Source of the DNA: Syncephalastrum monosporum B8922
Lineage: Eukaryota; Mucoromycota; Mucoromycetes; Mucorales; Syncephalastraceae
Assembly (NCBI GenBank): GCA_000697355.1
Contig: JNEN01001161.1
Span: forward strand, 294,515-358,514
Direction: 5' to 3'
DNA length: 64,000 bases
Shown here: piece after piece, positions 1 through 9,986 of the stretch
How the letters are laid out: every line of letters starts with the position of its first letter
Position numbering within the stretch: position 1 is the stretch's first letter
The notes under the pieces: generated by a model
Database searches by the model: none
What the model saw: only the letters and a program-made list of their open reading frames with translations
Told to the model about the DNA's origin: nothing
Translations under genes and position numbers: made by a program

Positions 1-414
1 TTTACACACCTCTTCAAGATCAACAATCTTGCAAATCATATTGGATGTGAGTTTCTCAATGTCCAAGGGTCGCAATTGGCTGCACGTTTTCATGTGTCTG
101 AGGGCGGCTATTGCATAACTGCTGGTGTCGACAAGACATTGAACAACATGTGAGTAGTCGTGGGAATCAGTGCGCGCCGATTTGAGGCGCTTCAAGGTCT
201 CCGTATTTTGCTGCAAGATCTTTACGGCGAGTGGGCTGAGACGATTCGTCATGGACTGGAATTGAGCTTGAGTAGGTTGGCGTTTGGTGGGACCTGAAGC
301 CGACAATGGGGGCTGGAAGGGCTCCAGGAGGGTCTGTCGAACAGTCGCAGCAAGCGCATCGTCACACTTGCTCGTGTCCTTTAACTGTTCCAGCAAGGCC
401 GAGCCGGTTGTCAT
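1..414 (-). CDS. Partial unrecognised gene, 5' part only
   Basis: An ATG at 412-414 on the minus strand opens a frame of 138 codons that stays open to the window edge, so the gene continues to the left. The peptide starts MTTGSALLEQLKD and is helical and rich in Leu, Lys and Gln, ending in IVDLEEVCK. No intron signal is needed. No domain is recognised. A helical-repeat N-terminus such as that of a separase or another large scaffold protein is conceivable, but this is only an impression. The absence of any stop over 414 bases and a sensible start are the direct evidence. Confidence 0.5.
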   Translation of the reverse strand, partial: MTTGSALLEQLKDTSKCDDALAATVRQTLLEPFQPPLSASGPTKRQPTQAQFQSMTNRLSPLAVKILQQNTETLKRLKSARTDSHDYSHVVQCLVDTSSYAIAALRHMKTCSQLRPLDIEKLTSNMICKIVDLEEVCK

Positions 415-960
415 CAAATGGTAAAATCCAGTGGAAGTTGTAACGAAACGTAGAAAAAAGGGCAAGCAGCTATGCGGGACAGGAAAGGAGAAAAAATTAT
501 GTGGTGCCGCGCTCGCGCGCCAGCGCGTAAACGCGACACGATTTCCTAATTTAGATGTGCAGTCTGATTTTCCTCTGCATAGGACCGACCTGAGTTGTCT
601 GTGCTCACCCGCTCAGGATAACACACACACACAATTGACGAGTAGATTTTGTGACTGATATATCCTGATGCATATCAGGTATGAAAATAATAAGCTAGTT
701 ACCATAATCATGTATCGAATATTTTCACACGACGTACACTTATGGAGACGCGCGTCATCCTTCGATAGCGATATGAAACTATGAAATGTTTTTGAACATA
801 TGGTCCTTACGCGTTTGCCATATATTTCATGTGAATAAATTCATCTGCTTGCATTGTGCTACGTCCGCGATTGAGTTCCAGAAGATGTAGCATTAGATAT
901 ACTAGAGAGAAATAACATAATCCCTCATACGTTATGCAGTAAGCACATTCAAATTTCAGT
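415..960. other. Intergenic, nothing recognised
   Basis: About 545 bases between the 5' end of the left-edge gene and the 3' end of the hydrolase gene. It contains a short CG-rich stretch around 510-530 and AT-rich DNA after 640. No convincing reading frame or RNA gene is seen. It should hold the promoter of the left-edge gene. Confidence 0.4.
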
Positions 961-2478
961 TTATTCAGACTGGCCTGATATGCTCTGACGAATGGCTTTC
1001 CGAAGATCAGTCCCAAGGGAGCTGTCTTTTTGTCTGCCTATGCGAGGCATCAATTCTATTGAAGCAGAAAAGTACCGGTCAGTGCCTATCATTACGCTCA
1101 CATGTGGTGTTGATCTTACCTGTAATGCACTCAGCGTGGCCTAGTTTCTTGTAGAGTCGCATCTGAATGCGGCTATCCTGCTTCGGCAGCAGATTGACCA
1201 GCGTGGTATACATGGCTACGGACTGGGCCACAGGCACGACAGTGTCCTTTTCGCCATGAACGAATAGTATTTTGGGCACTGAGTCAGGTGCAGCCGAGAT
1301 GGCATCGCTGTGTTGCTGAACCATATCAATGGGCGAGTTCTTCTTGAAATTTTCAATGGTTTTGCCCATCGCCCTTGACATGGCTGAGATTTGCTCGACA
1401 CCGCGTTTTGTTTCATGCTGAAGATGCACCTCGATGGAGTAAACACCGGCGAGTCTAGAAAACACATTCACTTAGGAATAGCTCTTATGTTTCAATGTTA
1501 TGTACGTACAAGATAAGCCCCTGGATACGTGGTAGAATAGGACTGTTACTGCTATGCTTTTTCTGCTGGTCTCTCGTCGAATGCTCCACTGTGCTGCTGA
1601 GAGTGACAAAAGACGCAAGGTGAGCACCAGCGCTATGGCCCTACATACGATTGTTTTTTTTTAATATTTAATAAATGTAAGCTAGATGTTCTGTATGGCC
1701 TCTCAAAAATTACCATGACATGGATAGCGTTTTTATCACCACGAATATCATCGGCATGGTCATAAGCCCAGCGAATGGCACGACGCACGTCGTCGTACAT
1801 GGCATCAGATTTGACGTAGGGGTACTTGCGGTAGTCAGGGACAACAACAACATAGCCCATCTCGCGCAAGGTGTTGGCGTAAGGTGTGTAGATGTACTTT
1901 GAGCCGCTCGACCAGGAGCCTCCGTAGACAAACACCACGATGGGAGCACTCGTCGATTCGTCAGGAAGATAAACATCGAGTTTGCAGGAAGGATGAGCAC
2001 TCGAATATTGGATATCGCGCCTAGGGACAGCTGTCAGCACGATGTACTAGGATGTGATCTTGATATGAATACCTTACAATTTGGCGAAAGTTGTCCTTGA
2101 CTTGGTAATAGCGCCAGTATAAGAAGCGAGCCACGATGGGCAACTCGGTGATCCAGCCGAGTAAGGCAGACCAAAAGGCCAAATTCACTTTGATAACCCG
2201 CATTGGACTATAAGGAACTGTGAATTTGGCATCACTCTGTGCACTTTGGAGATAGAGCGCCCATGCAATCACATAAAACGTAACTAAGTAATGCGTGAAT
2301 AAAAAATGACAAAAAATATTTGAGAATCGCTACCAATGGTGAGGATCAAAAGGGGCATCGAGAGAAAAAGGAACAAGACAATGAGCGGAAGGCAGAAGAG
2401 CGAAATCGACACATAAACAGTGCGTGTCTGCAACCACGAGGCCATGGCTTGCCTTGGTGTTGTCTTTACGCTAAACAC
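961..2478 (-). CDS. Alpha/beta hydrolase, isoprenylcysteine methylesterase-like
   Basis: Six exons read on the minus strand: 2334-2478, 2078-2283, 1714-2046, 1510-1640, 1120-1454 and 961-1055, giving 414 residues with all phases matching. The N-terminus has a strong hydrophobic segment (about residues 20-48), so the enzyme is probably membrane-anchored. The oxyanion motif reads FVYGGSWSSGSK, the nucleophile elbow GHSAGAH starts exactly at an exon boundary (Ser about 231), and the acid and histidine lie in HGEKDTVVP and KLGHAEC. LLAGVYSIEVHLQHE and the following RGVEQIS resemble isoprenylcysteine alpha-carbonyl methylesterases, which hydrolyse the C-terminal methyl ester of prenylated proteins. 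Related carboxylesterases (BD-FAE type) share the fold, so the substrate is inferred. The gene looks intact. Its 3' end faces the left-edge gene's 5' end. Confidence 0.8.
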
Positions 2479-2755
2479 GTAACAACAAATGCCACGAAGG
2501 ATAATTCTAGAAAAGGCAATACGCTTTTTTTTTTCTTTTTCTTTCCTGCCTTTTTTTTCCCGCTTTATTATGTTCGTAGCCTACCAGACCCTCGAAGTCA
2601 TTCTTTCCAATGCATGATGGTCCTGACAGTTCTAACTGATACCTCAGGGTGAGACTCTATTCGACAAATGGTACTTCATCCTTCATGTACCCAATTAGGA
2701 TTAGTCCAGTATGACATATCCGCCTAATCAACAGCACGAGCACATCCGCAAGTAT
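2479..2755. other. Intergenic, promoter side of hydrolase
   Basis: Contains two long T-rich tracts (2525-2560). Otherwise no gene or repeat is recognised. It is the likely promoter region of the minus-strand hydrolase. Confidence 0.35.
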
Positions 2756-3180
2756 GCAGAAAACCATGGACATTACTGCATATGTCTCTTACTCTATCAC
2801 TAGAGCTCAAATTTATCAGACCCATTTGATTCCGCTTGTATATGCAAGCCATGGGAGACAGAGAGGCGCTTGTGTTAAATGAAAACCTTGGCCACTGGAC
2901 TTTATCGCTGTCTTCGCAAGAGACTTGTAAATATCCTGTTGCCAAGCTTTGCTGATTGTATCAACAAGAAACCAATTGAAGATAATCCTTTTGCACCTTT
3001 TGAGGTGTATTTATGCATCAATCAGAGATATCAGCTGGAAAAAAAAATATGGTAGCGTTATATAACAAGTGAGAGAGGAAGAGAGAGATGCCCGTGTCCG
3101 AGTTCGAGCTATTTCCTATCACAATGACCCAAGGTATGTCCACATCGTCCAGTCGCCAATAAGTATTTCAATGTTAAGAG
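2756..3180. repeat. Dispersed repeat, copy A
   Basis: This segment is alignable by eye to 5849-6420 in the same orientation: shared blocks include TATGCAAGC..ATGGGAGACAGA, GAGGCGCTTGTG, CCTTTTGCACCTTTTGAGG and CTATCACAATGACCCAA. Copy A lacks about 130 bases that copy B has after the A-run near 3040. No ORF is conserved between the copies, so it reads as non-coding repeat or old element DNA. In both copies the end of the homology lies just before the 3' end of a minus-strand reading frame. Confidence 0.75.
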
Positions 3181-3264
3181 GAAGTATATTATATTAGGTG
3201 GCAAAGTCGCATAGTTTCTTGACGTGTATTTGCTTGCGTGCCTTCTGGAATTTCTCGGAGATGA

Positions 3265-3433
3265 GCTGCTCCCGCCTTGACGCACGTTGACAGTGTAGGT
3301 TCCATCGCTGAAGAGATAGTCAAAAATGCACCTCGTTTTTCTTGCTTGATGCCTTGTGGTGATGTCTTGATGCCTTGTGGTGATGTCTTGACGCCTTGTG
3401 GTGATGTCTTGACGCCTCGTGGTAATGTCTTGA
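3265..3433. repeat. Degenerate first unit plus 21-bp minisatellite
   Basis: Bases 3268-3335 are a diverged copy of the first part of the 165-bp unit that follows (GCTGCTCCCGCCTTGACGCA against GCTGTTCCCGCCTTGACATG). It is followed by about four and a half copies of a 21-bp unit (GATGCCTTGTGGTGATGTCTT) from 3344 to 3433. The 21-bp period is in frame and on the minus strand encodes a repeated KTSPQGV/I heptapeptide. Confidence 0.8.
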
Positions 3434-3443
3434 AGCTAAGCTG

Positions 3444-4073
3444 TTCCCGCCTTGACATGCGCTAACAGTGCCAGGTTCCATCGCCGGAGAGACAGTTCCA
3501 CATGCACCTCACTTAGGACGCAGACTGTGTCCACTACCATCTGGACCGCAGGCCAGTGGATTCCTTTGTCATGGTCGGAAATGCGTAGGCCTTCCTTGCT
3601 TGACGCCGTTCCCGTCTTGACATGCGCTAACAGTGCCAGGTTCCATCGCCGGAGAGACAGTTCCACATGCACCTCACTTAGGACGCAGACTGTGTCCACT
3701 ACCATCTGGACCGCAGGCCAGTGGATTCCTTTGTCATGGTCGGAAATGCGTAGGCCTTCCTTGCTTGACGCCGTTCCCGTCTTGACATGCGCTAACAGTG
3801 CCAGGTTCCATCGCCGGAGAGACAGTTCCACATGCACCTCACTTAGGACGCAGACTGTGTCCACTACCATCTGGACCGCAGGCCAGTGGATTCCTTTGTC
3901 ATGGTCGGAAATGCGTAGGCCTTCCTTGCTTGACGCCGTTCCCGTCTTGACATGCGCTAACAGTGCCAGGTTCCATCGCCGGAGAGACAGTTCCACATGC
4001 ACCTCACTTAGGACGCAGACTGTGTCCACTACCATCTGGACCGCAGGCCAGTGGATTCCTTTGTCATGATCGG
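3444..4073. repeat. 165-bp tandem repeat, 3.8 copies
   Basis: Units begin at 3444, 3609, 3774 and 3939 and are almost identical; the fourth is cut near 4073. Because 165 is a multiple of three, long frames remain open on both strands (minus 3436-4128 with a repeated 55-residue block containing HWPAVQMVVDTVCVLSEVHV; plus 3452-4069 with a repeated block containing STCTSLRTQTVSTTIWTAGQ). Near-identity between units points to recent expansion or gene conversion. Whether either frame is translated cannot be told; the minus frame has the more protein-like composition. Confidence 0.9.
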
Positions 4074-5039
4074 ATCGGGAAAGTGCATAAACGTTCCCAG
4101 CGAAACTTTCTGATTGGGGTTCTGGCACCGTCAGTTGATACCCAGTGACTGCTAAAACTCAGCTACTTCAGTTGCCCTCCGGTAATTGATACGCTCACCC
4201 CCGTGTCTCTTGCGCTCACCCCCCCTTCTAAATAAAGGGTCGATTTGAACAACAGCAAGCTGTCACATCGCACATCATCCTTTTTGGGCAACATTTTCTC
4301 TGCCTCTCCATATCAACTACTGTACAGTACTTCATTCCTCTACGTGCTTGATTCTTTCTCGGTATTAAATTGACTTGCTTCACTTAACACCTTAAAAACG
4401 ACGTGGTATATCAAATTCGAAAGTTAGACATATGACGAGATCTGAATAGCTATGTAAGGTCCTCATTTTTCTATAGCACGAAATGGAAAAGTTCATACAG
4501 ACGCAGTGTTTTTGTACATCCACCGCCTTGTGGCCTTGCTAATAAAGGACAACACTTCTTTGGGTGGTGCTCAAAAGTCTGTACTGGCCGTGCGCAGCAC
4601 AATGGGGGCATTGTTGAATGTGATAAAATGAACTTCACTTTCGATATCTTTGCAGAATTCCCCCCCCCCCCCAGTTGCACGTAGAGGAACGGTGTAGTCA
4701 TTATAGAGAGAGGAAGACTAAGTAACACGAAAAAGCTGCTGTTCAAATCGATCTTTATTTGGCAGAAAAGGTGCGCGCGGGGGAGGGGGGGGGGCGTATC
4801 AATTCCCGAAACTGCTTGTCCAGGGCTGCCGAGACAACGGTGTCTGAGCTACCGGCAACCAGTGTAGCTTTATCTTACGGGGAAGAGTCTTAAAGTACAC
4901 AGTGTACTCAGCAAGGAACCTTACAGAGACAAGCGTATAAGGAATACTACCAACAAAATAACAAATAGTCGTCTAAAAGCATTGGGCGCGTCACTAGAGA
5001 GGTCGCTGTGGCCACCATTTTTGCTGTTCAGGAGTTCAC
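4074..5039. other. Intergenic with C- and G-homopolymers
   Basis: No gene recognised. A run of 13 C at about 4660-4672 and a G-rich run at 4779-4794 stand out. Short frames here lack any recognisable motif. Confidence 0.4.
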
Positions 5040-5447
5040 CTAAAACACATATCGCCAGTACGTCTGACAGAAGGCGCATGAAGCAAACTGGAGAGAAAGG
5101 GTGGCCGTCAATATAGGAGTGGGTTTGGGCCCTCTCCTAGACATTGTGCCCACTTGAGAGGTATACACTTCTTGCATATAACCGGTGGAGCACACTGTGC
5201 GCGATGTCTGGTGCTGAGCCCTGCACCAAAAACCATCTATGTCCGCTTTCCTACATCGCTCAGGTTCCTTATGAACGATGAAATTTCGAATATAAGTCTG
5301 AGGGAAAATATTACGAGCTGCGGTCAATGGCATGTACCAAAATGGTATCACATTACGTACAGCGCAAATTAGGTTCAAGCAAATAGAAAGGAGCCGATAC
5401 TGAAACAAGAGGAATGTGTGGCGGTAGGCCTCCAGGACGATAGTCAA
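5040..5447 (-). pseudogene. Possible relic of a DHHC palmitoyltransferase
   Basis: The minus strand has an open frame of 135 codons without a recognisable domain as it stands. Reading the three frames side by side, pieces that look like a DHHC zinc finger appear in different frames: DGFWCRA in one, TRHRAQCAPPVICKKCI followed by PLKWAQC in another, and a hydrophobic FASCAFCQTYW in the first again. In the family the equivalent is a C-x2-C..HC-x2-C-x2-C-x4-DHHC arrangement. If this is right the gene has suffered frameshifts and lost the catalytic DHHC. The case rests on short matches by eye and could be chance. Confidence 0.3.
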
Positions 5448-5848
5448 AGCTAGTCCAAAAGCACCAGCAGCTCTTGTTGAATTTGGTCAATGAAAACCTT
5501 ACTCGTCTTAGACGAAGTCATACCGAATCGGAACCAAAGGAAAAGCAAGACTTGCCTGAAACACGACCGTTATACTATCCGCTGAGCAGTGGAGGAAACA
5601 AATGAAAGGATGGAAGGCGAGCATACCAGATGCAAACTGATACAAGCTATATGAGCATTTATGTGCTAGTAACCAAGGCCGCGATGCGCATTTACATGAA
5701 GTGTGCACATATACCTGGTCGAAAAACGGCTTTTGTGCAATGTCGAGCTGTCAAAATACAGAGCAACGAAAACAGCCATTTCTGGTGCAAATTCTTTAAT
5801 TCATGTGCCGTGATCGACAGGGTGTTCGACGGCGACACCTAAAAGCGT
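5448..5848. other. No clear feature
   Basis: Between the possible acyltransferase relic and repeat copy B. The minus strand at 5508-5708 encodes a hydrophobic peptide that could be an upstream part of the relic, but this is not supported further. Confidence 0.25.
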
Positions 5849-6420
5849 GTAGAAGATCGTGGAATTACTGCGTATTCTCTCACTCTATTTGTTAGAGCTC
5901 AAGTTTACTGACCAATCTGGTCCCGTTTTTATATGCAAGCTCATGGGAGACAGAGAGGCGCTTGTGCTAAATGAAAACTTTGGCCACTGGAGTTCATCGC
6001 AGTCTTCTCAAGGAAGTTGTAAATATCCCGTTGCCAAGCATTGGTGACTGTGTCACTAAGAAAATCAATTGAAAGATAATCCTTTTGCACCTTTTGAGGT
6101 GTATTTATGCGTCAATCAGAAATACAGTTAAAAAAAAAAAGGCTGCCGCGGAAGCGGGGCGGGGAGAAGTGCTGGCTAACTTTTTGTAACTCAATATACG
6201 CTGTATTACCTTTAGACGGTAAGCAAGTTGGGAAGCTGAGTCATGTGCATACCGATGATCTTTGTGAGTCGGCATATGGTAGCATTATATGAATAAATGA
6301 GAGAGAAAGATGAGACCCCCGCGTCCGATCTCAAGCTATTCCCTATCACAATGACCCAATGGATGTCCATATCGTCCATTCGCCAGAAATAATGTCACGA
6401 TAGTGTTTGAATTTGCGAGA
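5849..6420. repeat. Dispersed repeat, copy B
   Basis: Second copy of the repeat at 2756-3180, same orientation. It holds about 130 extra bases (roughly 6130-6280) containing a GC-rich block GGCTGCCGCGGAAGCGGGGC. Homology ends close to 6400, just downstream of the stop codon of the minus-strand gene at 6437. Confidence 0.75.
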
Positions 6421-6436
6421 ATATGTACAATATATT

Positions 6437-6803
6437 TCACTCGTCATCATCATTCACGTCGAGGAACTTGCGTTTTGTTACGCGGTTGTTCTTCGGCGTG
6501 AAAAAAACCAAAGGCGTCTTGGAGGTTGGCGAATGAGCTGAAGGTTGCGCGCGGATGTCGTCCAGAACAGCTGCATGTTCAGCTTCACATGCTGCTGATC
6601 TGACTTTCCGACTTAATGTGGCAAGGTGATCCTACCGGAAAAGGGAAATCGTGTAATCCATGTCAGTCTTAAAAAAAATTCTCTCTCTGCTTAATAGATC
6701 CTACCTTCAGCGTCATTAACCCCTGCAGGGTATTCTGCAAGACGCTTAGCGATTCAACGCTTGTGGGGATGTTGAGCAACAACGACACAACCATCAGGGT
6801 CAT
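6437..6803 (-). CDS. Small unrecognised protein or 3' end of an interrupted gene
   Basis: Two exons (6705-6803 and 6437-6631) joined by an intron with GTAGGA donor and CGGTAG acceptor give 97 residues ending in the acidic tail DVNDDDE. The product is helical in its first half (LQNTLQGLMTLKDHLATLSR) and has a basic TPKNNRVTKRK segment before the acidic end. No family is recognised. The Tc1/DIRS block begins immediately upstream, so this may be the surviving 3' end of a longer gene whose 5' part was displaced by the insertion; the broken gene at 10458-12162 on the same strand is a candidate, but no overlap in sequence proves it. Confidence 0.4.
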
Positions 6804-6929
6804 GAACAATCGTCAAGGGATCGCAACTGGTACAGGTATCCGGAGTTTCCAACGAAGTCCAAGGCAGCAACCGTGGACTTGACTCCAAATCTGGCGTCTA
6901 GGCTGAAGAAATTGGTAGCATTCAGCCGC

Positions 6930-7151
6930 AGATTCCTGGATTGCTGGTGAACTTTTACGGACTTGCTTACCTTCGGTTTTTTCCATTCGTTAGTTTCTTA
7001 AAAGCGACTCTCGATGAAATGGACAAATATCCACATATGAAAGGTCACTATCTCGTCATGGATAATGCACCCATTCACACGCATGAAAACATAAAGAAGT
7101 ACATTGAGTATCGAGGATATAAATGTGTGTATCTTCCTGCTTACTCTCCAG
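6930..7151 (+). mobile_element. Tc1/mariner transposase fragment
   Basis: The plus strand encodes LKATLDEMDKYPHMKGHYLV followed by MDNAPIHTHENIKKYIE and CVYLPAYSP. This is the second Asp region (D-N-A-P-I-H) and the YSP motif that in Tc1/mariner DDE transposases is followed by ELNPIE. Here the match stops exactly after YSP near 7151, where the DIRS reverse transcriptase begins. Only about 75 residues of the DDE core remain; the first Asp, the helix-turn-helix part and terminal repeats are missing. Confidence 0.8.
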
Positions 7152-7152
7152 C

Positions 7153-9791
7153 ATGTCCGTCGTCCCCAAGAAGGATGGCGGACGGCGCCCGGTCCTCAAC
7201 CTCAAGCCTCTCAACCAGTTCCTCCCCTCACGTCCGTTCAAAATGGAGTCCATGACCACCATATGTCGGATGCTGCAGCCGGGGGACTTTCTCACGTCGA
7301 TCGACTTGAAGGATGCGTTCCACCACGTCCCGGTGCATCCCTCGTCTCGGCGTTTTCTGCGCTTTCAGTGGCAGGGACAACTCTACCAATACCGCCTCCT
7401 CCCGTTTGGCCTGTCTCTGTCTCCTTGGGTCTTCACCAAGGTCCTCAAGCCTGTCCTCAAGTGGGCTCGTCGTCGGGGCATCCGACTGACAGCTTACTTG
7501 GACGACTTGTTGGTGATGGCACCTTCCCACGCGCAATCCGTCCAACAAACCCAACTCGTGCTCAAGAAGCTGGAGTCTCTCGGTTGGATCATCAACCATG
7601 CCAAGTCGTCTCTCACTCCCTCGCAACGCATCGAGCACCTGGGTCTCCGTTTGGACTCGACCTCCATGTCAATCTCGGTTCCTGGCAAGAAAGTGCGCGC
7701 TATTCGTCGCCTCGCCCACCATCTCCTCTACCAGTCCTCGACCTCATGGACGAAATTGACATCCTTTGTGGGCACCGCCCTAGCGACTCAGCTGGGCAAC
7801 GCTCAGGCACGTTTCCGGACACGTCACCTCCTGCACCAGATCAATTCCTGGCGGCATCGACCCTCCCGTCACGCTTGCCCTATCACCCCTTCGATGAAGG
7901 GCGAGCTGACATGGTGGGTCTCCCAGATGCAACGCTGGAATGGGCGTCAGGTGATCCCGCCACCACCGACCCAGCAGCTGTTCACGGATGCTTCCGACAC
8001 CGGTTGGGGCATGGTCCTGGACCATCGCTTTCTGCACGACCGCTGGCTCCCGTCCGAACGGCCCCTCCACATCAACATGAAGGAGTTGCTTGTGGTTTGG
8101 AAGGCACTCCACCTTCTTCCTCCTCCTCCCGGCTCGCATCTGCAAGTCTGCCTCGACAACGTGTCCGCCAAGGCCTACCTGGACAAGTTCGGCGGCACTC
8201 GATCGGCTCCCCTCAATGCCTTGGCGATGCGCATTTGGCAACATTGCTTCCGACATCGGATCACCCTGACCACCTTGTTCGTACCATCTCGCTTCAACCC
8301 CGCCGATGCTCCTTCGCGGGCGATGATCAAAGAAGTCGAGTGGTCGCTTCCTCGCTCGGTGTTTGCTCACCTCGATCTCCTGTGGGGTCCGCATCATGTG
8401 GACATGTTTGCCAGCGCTGTGACGGCCCTCTTACCGCACTACGTCGCCCGTCTAGCCGACCCGAAGGCGCTTTGGGTGAACGCCTTTTCTCGCCCGTGGC
8501 ACCCCCTCTCTCATCTTCGCCTGCTGCTTGTCCCACCGTGGAATCTGATCGACGCGGTTCTTCACCGCCTGCGCCTGCACCCGCAGCCAGCGACGTTGAT
8601 CACTCCCAACTGGCCCTCAGCTCCTTGGTTCCCGAGCCTCCTTCAGCTCTGCTTGGTTTCCCCCCTGTCTCTTCCCGCCGACGACGACGACGCTCATCCT
8701 CTGGCTCAGCACACGACGCTGTTAGCCTGGAACGTGGGTCCAAACGTCGCCGCGCCAACAACAACAACCGCCATCGTCTCTCGGCCTGCCGAAGCTCGTC
8801 TGACAGCTCTCCAGCCCGTCATTGGTGACCGACTCACTCGGCGCCTCCGCACCATTCGCCTCGATTTCGAAGCCTGGTCGCTCCAACACGAAGTTGACCC
8901 CGATGCGCCTACGGCCGCGGATGTCATCGGCTTCGTCGAGGACGCTGCCGAGGATCGAGACTGGGTGCCGTCTACGTGTCGCGCTGTCCTCAGCCAAGTC
9001 TGCCGTGTTTTGTCTGTCCCTGTCCGCACCTCCATCCAGCAGGACCCTCAGTACCTCGAGTACCACCGCACCTCCCGCTTGGCCACGGTTCGTCCGCTGA
9101 AGGATGGCACTTACGATCTGCAACCGATCTTTGCTCTGCTCCGCGAGTGGGGCCCCAACGACCGTCTTCCCCTCTCCAAACTTTCGCGCAAGACTGCCTG
9201 GCTCTTGGCCACCGTTGGTTTTCTTCGCCCTTCCGATCTCGCCCGTGTCGACATCTCCCAGTGTACGTAGTCGGACACTCCCGACGGGTTCCTTCGCCTC
9301 GCGATCGATGCCCCGAAGGAGAAGCGCCAAGGTTCCCGCTACGTCCGTTCCGTCACGTTCAACATGCACGACGATCCCCTCCTCTGTCCCGTCCGCGCAT
9401 TCCGCGCCTACCGCAAGGCCACTGGCTTCTCTTCCGCTTCCTGTCCCCATCCTGTTGTCGCCGGCCGTCGCATCACGCCCTTGTTCCGCATGGTCTAGAC
9501 CACGACCGCCCCGTCACCGCCGACACCATTCGGGTGTATATTTGTGACGTTATGCGCCACATTGGCCGCGATCCCCCCTCCCTCGCCATCCCCAAGGCTC
9601 GTGCTCTTGGCGCCACTTTGGCCGCTCAGGCTGGTACCCCCATCGCCGACATCGTCGCCCGCGGCGCATGGTCGTCTCAAGAGATGTTTGACCATTTTTA
9701 CCGCATTTCGTCTGCGATGCACACCGACTTCACCAGTTCCACTCTGAATGACCCAATAAGTAAGCAGACCTCGAAGTGTAATATCAAGTGA
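7153..9791 (+). pseudogene. DIRS RT-RNaseH-tyrosine recombinase ORF, broken
   Basis: One frame runs from 7153 to a TAG at 9268. It encodes reverse transcriptase (VVPKKDGGRRPVLNLKPLN, TSIDLKDAFHHVPVH, PFGLSLSPWVFTK and the catalytic AYLDDLLVMAP), then RNase H (LFTDASDTGWG, HINMKELLVVWKAL, DNVSAKAYL, RFNPADAPSR) and the first part of the recombinase (GFLRPSDLARV). Beyond the stop the same frame continues with recombinase-like sequence to about 9490, then the match moves to another frame, ending in KARALGATLAAQAG and ARGAWSSQEMFDHFYRIS with the likely catalytic Tyr. So at least one nonsense change and one frameshift disable the recombinase, while RT and RNase H remain open. Confidence 0.85.
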
Positions 9792-9986
9792 CGTCCTAGC
9801 GTAGCGCTGGACTCACTTATTACACGAGAGGTCTGCTACGGTCTTTCACCCACCCGCCCGCCTGCTTTCTGCTTTTCTGTTCGCTCTCTTTCAAAGATGT
9901 AGTAATAGATTAGCTGTCAAAAATTTTTTATCTTTGTTCGCAATCAAAACGGAGAACTTAGGAAACCCAATAAGTAAGCAGACCTC
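9752..9986 (+). repeat. Direct repeat pair at DIRS 3' end
   Basis: The 21-base sequence CCCAATAAGTAAGCAGACCT plus C occurs at 9752-9772 and again at 9966-9986. Each copy leads into one arm of the inverted repeat. Such paired repeats are used in DIRS elements to template completion of the ends during replication. Confidence 0.85.
9780..9837 (+). repeat. 58-bp inverted repeat, left arm
   Basis: Exact reverse complement of 9977-10034. It begins AATATCAAGTGACGTCCTAG and ends GAGGTCTGCT. The arms are separated by 139 bases. Confidence 0.9.

Noticed and set aside
3452..4069. Plus-strand 205-codon frame as a gene
   Set aside because: Open because the repeat period is a multiple of three; composition (Thr/Ser/Arg/Trp) is not protein-like and there is no motif.
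3444..4073. CRISPR array
   Set aside because: Units are contiguous 165-bp copies without spacers, in a eukaryotic genome.
7104..8828. 574-codon plus-strand frame overlapping the DIRS reverse transcriptase
   Set aside because: It is the +1 shadow of the RT-RNaseH frame, rich in Pro/Ser/Arg from GC-rich codons, and has no motif.
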